A DNA stretch of 64,000 nucleotides, taken from Cryphonectria parasitica EP155 (lineage: Eukaryota > Ascomycota > Sordariomycetes > Diaporthales > Cryphonectriaceae). Below the pieces are notes generated by a model. It was not told where the DNA came from, did not search any database, and worked only from the letters and a program-made list of their open reading frames with translations. The position numbers and the translations under genes are program-made. Where the stretch lies: positions 124,001-188,000 of the forward strand of contig NW_024468909.1 of the NCBI RefSeq assembly GCF_011745365.1, read 5' to 3'. Below are positions 56,885 to 64,000 of this stretch, piece by piece (positions within the stretch are counted from its first letter, which is position 1; every line of letters starts with the position of its first letter).

Positions 56885-58621
56885 TTTGACTGAATTGTGC
56901 TCCCTGCGACCGCTCTCCGCGCTTGCTGGTGTTGGTTGGCGTCGTCTACGTCGTGGGCTGTGACTGCGCGTTCGGGATCCTGACGTTGTAAAATCTGCCA
57001 CTCTGCCCCCGGCAAAAAGAAGCTGTCGTCGGACCGCAGAGATGGCCGTGTCTCCGGAGCTCGCATTGGTGCACATGTTGCACCCCTGTAAGGGCTTGCA
57101 GAGCAGGGATCCTAGAGGGAACCGGGCGATCACAAGCCTCTCCCACCCTACTCAGGTTCTGGGCCCAGCCTCTCCAGTTGCTTCTCTCAGCTCGGGCCGC
57201 CCCTCAGGTGCGACCTTCCAGGCCATGCCAGGGTAACACAGCGCCATTCCACCCCTGAATAGAGAAACTGGGCCCGGAGGGGGCCCATAGGGATCCATCC
57301 GTTGCCCTGCCACTCCAATTTCTTGTGGGGATTTGGCCCCCCCCAAACCTGCCCATCACGAAGATGATTTGATGGACTCCTTTGCCCCCCATTAGAAAGA
57401 GAAAAAATAAGAGAAGAAAAAAAGACGGAGGAAATCAGGAATCGACTTCATCACTGCCCGGCAAGGGAGGCATGGTACGATCCGTTTGTAGCGTTTGGTT
57501 TGTAGCTGAACTGACCTAAGTCAGCTCTTCCTCTCTTCAGTTCAAAGTGACTGACTGACCTGAGACTTTGAAAGCATCCACTTACCCCCAGTTCCTTCCT
57601 CGCACTTACCCTCAAATCATTTGTAATATGGTGCCCTCTCCCTCTGTCTCTCTCTCTTTTCCCCCTTGTCATATATCTTTTTCTTTGTCCCATGATACTT
57701 CCGCATCCGGGTCCGAGTCGTTCCCCCCCCCCCCCCTTTCCCTTCTAACCCTTCCCCGTCCTTCCTCCTTCCCCCGTTCCCTCCTCAGCTCAGCTCTCTC
57801 CCGCAGTTCCTCCCCAATACCCAGGGTGTACTTCGTACTTCGTACCATCCGCAGCTGTGTGTTCAACCCTCCTGCAAACAAGGCCTGTTCGTCATCACCC
57901 TTGCACGCATTGGCCGTCAGTTCACCCCTGCACTCGGCCCCTTGCTCTATTGGGATACATCGAAACCTTATGACGACAGCTGGATTTCCTTGCAGGGTCG
58001 AAATCGAGGAAGGCGCCAATCCCTCTGCAACCCAATTTATCCAATTTACCAGAGTACCATACAAGTACTCTCCTCATCTGTACGACGGGCCACCTTGCAT
58101 GGAGGCGAAACCTTTGCCAGCCTCGGTTTGTGATATACTTGTCGTCGTCGGACCTGACCTGGTGGTTGTCACCCTCCAATTGCCCTTCGCGGCCCATTTG
58201 TCACCGCCAATCTTCTCGTCTCGTTGCATTTTCTCCTTCGCCCTCACCTCACCTCATATCACCACACACCCTCAGCCTGCTCCGCTGCCGTCAGCCCGTC
58301 TCCTCCTCTCCCTTTGACCAAGCGCATTCTTGCGGCTGGCTGTGTTCGCGACACACCCAATCATTTTTCCCTTTCCAACTTTGCAGCTGCAATTGAAGGA
58401 CATCCCTTCTACCTGTCAGCCTGCGTCCGCTCATTGTCATCATCACGATCCACATTCTTTCACCAGCCCAACCTTCTTTTTCCCCCTCCCTTTCCGGTGG
58501 CCCTCTCCTTCTTCATCCTGCCTTTGTTTTTTTCTCCCCTCCTCCATAGCCACGGCGCATACGAAGGAGGCACACGTCCACCAGCGCAATTGGTTTCGAA
58601 CGGCTGCGACTACTGTCGAGG
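56885..58621. other. divergent promoter and long pyrimidine-rich leader of SET9
   Basis: 1.7 kb between the divergent uL14m and SET9 genes. From about 57570 to 58600 the plus strand is heavily C/T-rich with a C run at 57723-57737, typical of fungal promoters and leaders. Several frames of 88-249 codons there are Ser/Pro/Leu-rich because of this bias and are not taken as genes. Confidence 0.5.
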
Positions 58622-60924
58622 ATGTCTCGCTCGAGCGCAGGCTGCGGTGCAAAGAAGCCGGCGCTGACTCTGGCGCAATTGTCTTCATATGATGACATGT
58701 TGACAGATGCGCTCGTTGATCGGGTATGCGCATGTCTAGGACCGGCAGGGCATCTAGGCGCATTAACGGCTGACTCCCCCATCTGCAGGCATACTACTGG
58801 ACCACAATTCCCAAGAATCGACCCTCGTACCATCCCTCGCGCGGCGTCAAGGAGGAGGAAATTACCAAGATCATACAGACGCATTTAATTGTCAACCCCG
58901 ATATTGATATCGCCGAGCAAAAACTACTTGCGACTGACGGCCTGAGGCGATTCTACAATGCGCTCAAAACGCCCAAGGAGAAGGTCGACTTCAAGCAGCA
59001 CATGCGCCGCTACACCCAGATCTATCTCTCCGACTGCCCCTTCGAAGTCAGCAGTACCAACAGGTACACCATAACCACGCATGAGGCCAGCATTGTGGCA
59101 CGCCGCTTCATCAAGCGCAACGAGAGCATCAAGTACCTGTCCGGCATCCAGGTCCTTATCACCCCCGAAGAGGAGGCGGCCCTGTCCGTGCGAAAGAAGG
59201 ACTTCAGCATCGTCGTGAGCAGCAGGAGTAGGATGGCCAGCTTGTTCATGGGTCCAGCTCGCTTCGCCAACCACGACTGTGGCGCCAATGCCAAGCTTGT
59301 TATTACTGGTCAGGCTGGTATCGACATCGTCGCGGTTCGGAGCATCGGTGTGGGAGAGGAGATCACCGTCACGTATGGCGAAAACTACTTCGGCGAGGAC
59401 AACTGTGAGTGCCTGTGTCAAACCTGCGAGGACACACTGGCCAACGGCTGGAGACAGCCGGGCGGAGTTGCGCCTGTCAAGAAAAGCATTGAGCTGGACG
59501 GCACAGCAGCGCAAGGGTACAATACACGAGGCAGACGGAGGTACGGCAGGGGAGAGTCCAGGTCTAGAACACCCTCGATAACCCCGGACCTACGGCCGAA
59601 AGTCTTCAAGACGAGAGCCAAACAGCTCCGGGATGGAGATCGCGCGTCGACCGCCGAGTCTAGCCTCCCTGGCTTTACCGGCGGCGGCGGCAGTAGCAGT
59701 AGCAGCAGCTCGAAGCGCATCCGGGATTCTGACAGTCTTGCGACGCCGCCGGTTACGCCTGCAAAGAAGCAAAAAACAACTCATTATGAGATACGGCCGG
59801 TATCTCTGCGCATGGAGCGGAGTGTCAGTTCAGAGGATGAGTCGCGTGGCATTGCTTCGAGATCCGAATCATCGGCCGGTGAAGCTGTGCTCACGGATGT
59901 TACTACCCCGGAGGACACAACCGACCCTGCAGAATCGATAACAGCAAATCCCACGCCACTCTCTCAAGCAATCGAGAACTTGAAACAGGAGCAAGACGCA
60001 GAGGAAGCCACAGGTGCGGGCTTGAAGCGGGTGGCCCTCTTCTCTGACTCGATGGAACTTCCGTCTTCCTCTGTCCCGGTCCTCGAGACACCTCGGCAGC
60101 CCCGGCGAGCCCACGGTTTGTCCATTCGAGACATTCTGAACACGCCTTCGGTGCATGGAACTCCACCTGAGAAGGTCTCTGTTGACCATTTTTCGATCGC
60201 GTTCGGAAAACAATCCATGCCAGAGCCATTTGAAGTGAGCAGCACACGAGACGAGTCTCCAGATCCTCTCTCCACTGGTCTCGTGGATTTCCAAACTACA
60301 CCAGCGAGTCCCGAAAGACGCACCCGTGGACGCCTGAGAAGGCGCTCCTTGGAAGGCTCGCCTCCACGCCAAGACATGTCCCTGCCACTGACCGAGGTCA
60401 ATCGCCTCCCCACGCCTCCCGCTGGGCCTCCTGGCCACAGAGTACCTGGTGATTACGAGTTGACACCGCGGCTTCTCTCCGAGCCCGACATGGCCTGGGT
60501 ACGATGCATGAATTGTTCAGTCGCATTTGTCCAACCAAATGCTTACTACACACGATCGTCTTGTCCCCGATGCGAGCGCCATTCTAAACTGTACGGATAC
60601 GTCTGGCCCAAGACACAGCGCGAAGGACCTTGGGACAAGGAAGAACGGATATTGGACCACCGTACCATTCACCGCTTCCTCGCGCTGGATGATGAACTGC
60701 AAGCTCGTGGACGTGCAGCCATCAAACGACCCGAGACAAAGACTCCCAAGGAGGACACTCCAGTTTCCACATCGCAGGGCATCAGGAGGGGGTCACTGAG
60801 GAGTAGAAACAAGTCCTCCGCTCGGGACAGGGACAGGGACAACGATAGTCCTTCCGCGGAATCAGATGTCCGGCGCAGCGGGAGATCGCGCAAAGCGAGG
60901 GCCAGTTATGTTCGAGGTGTTTAG
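58622..60924 (+). CDS. SET9: SET9/Suv4-20-type histone H4 Lys20 methyltransferase
   Basis: Two exons (58622-58723, 58789-60924; 65-nt intron) give 745 residues. Exon 1 plus the start of exon 2 gives the family N-terminus TLAQLSSYDDMLTDALVDR followed by AYYWTTIPKNRP. The SET domain (about residues 110-250) contains RFANHDCGANA and GEEITVTYGENYFG, and a Cys-rich post-SET stretch CECLCQTCED. After it comes a long disordered region with Arg/Ser and acidic patches, then a C-terminal CMNCSVAFVQPNAYY...CPRCERHSKLYGYVWP zinc-finger-like module, which is also found in fungal Set9. The enzyme methylates histone H4 Lys20 in chromatin, working in DNA damage signalling and heterochromatin. The start ATG is at the expected family position. 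Confidence 0.93.
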
Positions 60925-61479
60925 ACTGCACCCTCGAGCTATAGGATGACTGGGTGATTTGAGCGCCCCTACTTGGGCATCTCTAACATTGCTCCACTGG
61001 TATCCGAACTGGTGCGATGCGAGGCCTCGAAAGGATAGTGCATCCTTTCTATTCCATAATGGACACAAGCTTGGCCAAGTCGAGAGACTCCAAACGTTTT
61101 GCAAGGCTTATGCAAGGAGATTCACAACCAGCGTGATATCTCTCCCGGGAAATGCACTAAAGCAACCGGAACAAGCGTATGTAACTAATACTACAACTTC
61201 GGGCCCGACCTCAAAACCTCTTGAGCAAAGCGTGCTATTGGCGATATGACGAGCGGGTTCAAATTTTGGGCAAATATGCTCACCCCCTCGGAGAAAGCCT
61301 GGAAGCATCAGAAGACTCAGAAGTTTTTTGGTAACGCTGCAATACAAAAATATCTAATATGACTTGTGCTACTGGTGTGCAACCGTGGGGATTTTGTGAC
61401 CATCACCAACGTGTCACTACATAAGATCTGTTTCATTTCAGGTACTATTTTTCTTTTTCCTTTTCTTCTTGTACAGCAC
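60925..61479. other. short intergenic between convergent genes
   Basis: 3' ends of SET9 and the lipase-like gene; short frames only. Confidence 0.5.
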
Positions 61480-63255
61480 TTAATCCGGGGCGACATGGAT
61501 CTGCCAATACCCTCTCCATCTCTGCGGTATGCCTTCATTATTCTTTGGGTCGTATTCCCTCCTCACCACCCCATCCTCTTCCCTACCTGACAGGGCTAAC
61601 AGGCCCGACCGAGTACCAGTGCCCTGGTACGTCACGAAGTCTGCTGTGAGGTCCACATACTGCCGTATGCCGTCCTGCGCATCCATAGTCGAGCCGGTAG
61701 TCCACGAGAGCAAAAGAGGTTCTAGCAGCGGTGCATCGGTAATGGAAGGGTGCGACGTCCCCAACGAGGTCAGAAACCAGCCTTTGGTCCTGCAAGCTTG
61801 ATCCCTCTTCCCGTCAGCAAGTGCCTCCCCACACGGCCTCAAGAGGTCATTGAGCTTCTCGACAATGTCACGAACGACTTCGAAGTGTGGCCGGCCGAAG
61901 AAGAGGCTCGGGCCGGGTCGGCTCCAAGAGGAACTGTGGCAGACAGCCACAGGAACAGAGATGTCATCGTTCAGAGGCCCACTGTTCTTGCCTGGATCGA
62001 GGACGACGGCGCCGCCAAACGGTCTCTCGCGCGTGGGGCCCGAGCGCAGGGCCTGGAGGACGCCCGTTGCGCCGTACGAGTGTCCAGCCAGAGTGATATT
62101 GGCGGTGTTGAGGCGCCCGGCGAAGGACGACAGGAGACTCGGCGGCGCGTACCCTGGGTGTCGTGCATTCTGGAGAGCGACTTCCTCGGCGGCAGACGGG
62201 GATGTGGTGATCTGGCGGAGGACATGGACGACAGCCTCGATCTCAGCCTCGCGGAAGGACAGCTGGGCTTGTTTCAACGCGGCCGTGTCCAATACCCCAT
62301 CATCACCACCCTCGTAGGAAGCTGGGTCGAGATCGTTGAGGTGGAGGCTGTACTTCCACCTGGACTTTATTTCCATCCCGTCTTTGCGCGTGATCGCAGA
62401 CGCCGGGCTGGAGCCGTCGCGATGTTCAATGGCTGCCACGACGACGCCGCGCGAGGCGAGCTCACCCAGGTAGGAGGTGTAGTCTGTGCGAGAGGAGGCC
62501 ATCCCGTGGGAGAAAATTATGACAGGCAGCTGTTGTCCCTCTGCGTCCTCGCCTCCACCTCTTGGCGCTATTGAGTCAATCGCATCGTCGCCTTCCGTGG
62601 GGAGCAACGGCGCGCCAATCTGTGCTGGGATCCGAATTCCGCCCACGGCCATCCACATTGCGAATGTGAAGACGTTGCGAATGAGGAAATTGTCCATCTT
62701 TATGAAGCGCGCGTAGCCTTTTGCCGTGGCTGATATAGGCTTGGGAACCCAGTAGAGTTCATCCTCTTCATGTCTCTTCCAGCGAGTGCTCTGCTGAGTA
62801 GGGTAGTAGAGGGTGAAGAGCACCGTCTCGACCTCGAACGCAGGCTGCCCGCTTTCCTTTGTGGTGATCTCACTGACACGCCGGGGTGCGGCAAGAGGCA
62901 CCTCAATATCTAGGCCACCGACACCATATGGGCCTGTGTATCCTGGGAGGGATGATGCAAAGAGTGGGCGTGATAGAAGGAGGCAGTATAGTACGTAGAG
63001 GACAAAGGAAGTAAAAAGGACGTAGCGGATGGTGAGGCGAGGATGGAAGAAGAAGGTCACTAGGTGGGTGCATTTGCTCGTGAGTGTTTTCAGAATGCTA
63101 TACAGTTTCTCGAATCGTGATGATAATGATGATGGTGGGCCGGGCGCTGACCAGCGCATCCATTTTGGCGTTGTGGCCTGTCCGGGCTGCTGGGTGAGGA
63201 GGGTGTCATCTTCAAATCCTAGAGACGACATGGAAATCTCATCTGATTCGCGCAT
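61480..63255 (-). CDS. PAF-acetylhydrolase-like lipase, membrane-anchored
   Basis: A single-exon minus-strand gene of about 591 residues from the ATG at 63255; the frame is open to an earlier ATG at 63333 (617 residues), and a third candidate lies at 63231. Near the N-terminus is a membrane segment YVLFTSFVLYVLYCLLLSRP. The alpha/beta hydrolase fold has the oxyanion stretch PVIIFSHGMASSRTDY, AIEHRDGSS, the nucleophile elbow AGHSYGATG, the acid region VVLDPGKNSG and the His motif GTSHPSITD. These are the hallmark blocks of the plasma/type II platelet-activating-factor acetylhydrolase family, which cleaves short or oxidised sn-2 acyl groups from phospholipids. The region between VPKPISATAKGYARF and NVFTFAMWM is conserved in fungal members. 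It is longer than animal enzymes because of the N-terminal anchor and loops. Confidence 0.88.
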   Translation of the reverse strand: MRESDEISMSSLGFEDDTLLTQQPGQATTPKWMRWSAPGPPSSLSSRFEKLYSILKTLTSKCTHLVTFFFHPRLTIRYVLFTSFVLYVLYCLLLSRPLFASSLPGYTGPYGVGGLDIEVPLAAPRRVSEITTKESGQPAFEVETVLFTLYYPTQQSTRWKRHEEDELYWVPKPISATAKGYARFIKMDNFLIRNVFTFAMWMAVGGIRIPAQIGAPLLPTEGDDAIDSIAPRGGGEDAEGQQLPVIIFSHGMASSRTDYTSYLGELASRGVVVAAIEHRDGSSPASAITRKDGMEIKSRWKYSLHLNDLDPASYEGGDDGVLDTAALKQAQLSFREAEIEAVVHVLRQITTSPSAAEEVALQNARHPGYAPPSLLSSFAGRLNTANITLAGHSYGATGVLQALRSGPTRERPFGGAVVLDPGKNSGPLNDDISVPVAVCHSSSWSRPGPSLFFGRPHFEVVRDIVEKLNDLLRPCGEALADGKRDQACRTKGWFLTSLGTSHPSITDAPLLEPLLLSWTTGSTMDAQDGIRQYVDLTADFVTYQGTGTRSGLLALSGREEDGVVRREYDPKNNEGIPQRWRGYWQIHVAPD

Positions 63256-64000
63256 AGTGTATGTTAAGTTGTCCACAAAAAAGGCAGGTATGAGAACGAT
63301 GCATGTGAAGTGATCGGATTCGTTGTTCAGCACATTTCAGACTTCAACCCGCAAGAGTTGTTTCTTGTAGAGAAGTTCAAAGGTGTAGAACATGTAGAGG
63401 CTTGAGGAAAGTGAGTAGAGCCGGTATCTCATACGTCATTTGGTGATATACTGCATCAGACCTTGCAAACCCTTACCCTAAGACCAAGGCTGCGCTATGT
63501 TGGATATTACCATAGTAGATCCTGATATCTGATATCTAGCTTCCCAAGTTCATTGTTCCGTTTCTCATTTCATGATCTGCATACTATATGAGTTATAATG
63601 CAAGTGTCTTGCTCCTTCTTAAAGAAAGGAAGAGGCGAGGCCCTACGCTCGCTGCACTAATGTCCCACTGTTTCCGACTGACGCCTCTCCTGCGCTGCAC
63701 TGACAGCCCGCTCTTTCAGCAGCCTCTCACTTGCAGTATACTAATATACTTATCACCACTCTTGTGAGCATAAACTTCTTGTGTATTTAGGAATCTTCGC
63801 AATGCTACAGTGCTCATTACATGGAGAGTCTGGATGGACTGTCATGAGGGGACTCTTGAGACTGAGGTGTTAGACGAGGAAGAGAACGGGTGAACATGTT
63901 TACATCTCGATGCTATACACGGGGCTCAATTGGATTTACCATATGGGGCTAACATGCTTCTATTGGAAGTGCTATCGGAATTGGTGTCGACACGAAGTTC
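63256..64000. other. intergenic at the right edge
   Basis: Promoter side of the lipase-like gene. AT-rich with no supported frame; the next gene is not reached. Confidence 0.5.

Noticed and set aside
57568..58317. 249-codon plus-strand frame before SET9
   Set aside because: Driven by C/T-rich leader sequence (Ser/Pro/Leu/Phe composition); neighbouring frames are open too.
1..64000. CRISPR arrays, rRNA, tRNA, intact transposons
   Set aside because: Looked for direct-repeat arrays, T-loop/acceptor patterns, terminal repeats and transposase motifs; none found by eye. A covariance-model scan would be needed to exclude tRNA fully.

Overview
The window is nuclear DNA from a filamentous ascomycete (Pezizomycotina). 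The genes carry many short GT-AG introns (about 50-150 nt), and the families present are fungal: Zn2Cys6 regulator, AP-1-type bZIP, CFEM/PTH11-like receptor, fungal hybrid PKS-NRPS, SET9 histone methyltransferase. I see no ribosomal RNA, tRNA, CRISPR array or intact transposon. All exon models were built by hand by joining open frames at splice sites with phase checking; each multi-exon model sums to an exact multiple of three.

Layout. 1-850 (-): 5' part of a bZIP factor running off the left edge. 2.45-2.94 kb: SnoaL-like protein. 4.0-27.0 kb: a secondary-metabolite cluster with a Zn2Cys6 activator (4035-6993), a 2-oxoglutarate/Fe(II) oxygenase (8713-10031), a cytochrome P450 (12833-10765, minus) and, divergent from it across a 1.2-kb shared promoter, a 4072-residue PKS-NRPS (14017-26951). 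28.5-30.5 kb: CFEM-containing seven-helix receptor. 32.4 kb: RbsD/FucU mutarotase. 34.3-35.9 kb: secreted purple acid phosphatase. 36.4-37.4 kb: short-chain dehydrogenase-like protein. 37.9-39.7 kb (-): CocE/NonD hydrolase. 40.5-40.9 kb (-): small membrane protein. 41.9-43.7 kb (-): HAUS3-like augmin subunit. 43.7-48.1 kb: gene-poor stretch. 48.1-50.6 kb: LrgA/LrgB-type membrane protein. 51.4-52.4 kb (-): Pin1/Ess1 isomerase. 54.3-55.4 kb: RNA polymerase II subunit Rpb9. 56.4-56.9 kb (-): mitochondrial ribosomal protein uL14m. 58.6-60.9 kb: SET9 H4K20 methyltransferase. 61.5-63.3 kb (-): PAF-acetylhydrolase-like lipase. The right 22 kb is mostly conserved housekeeping sequence; the left 30 kb is accessory.

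The cluster. The synthase reads KS-AT-DH-(MT)-KR-ACP-C-A-PCP-R. A malonyl-built chain would be ketoreduced and dehydrated, amidated with one activated acid by the NRPS module, and released by the terminal reductase-fold domain; the P450 and the 2OG oxygenase would then tailor it and the Zn2Cys6 protein would switch the genes on. Three things set it apart: the glycine-rich SAM motif of the methyltransferase domain is destroyed, the adenylation domain has Asn where the alpha-amino-binding Asp is expected, and the terminal domain has Tyr-x3-Arg instead of Tyr-x3-Lys. No enoylreductase, in cis or as a separate gene, and no transporter are visible. The product therefore cannot be assigned to a known compound from sequence alone.
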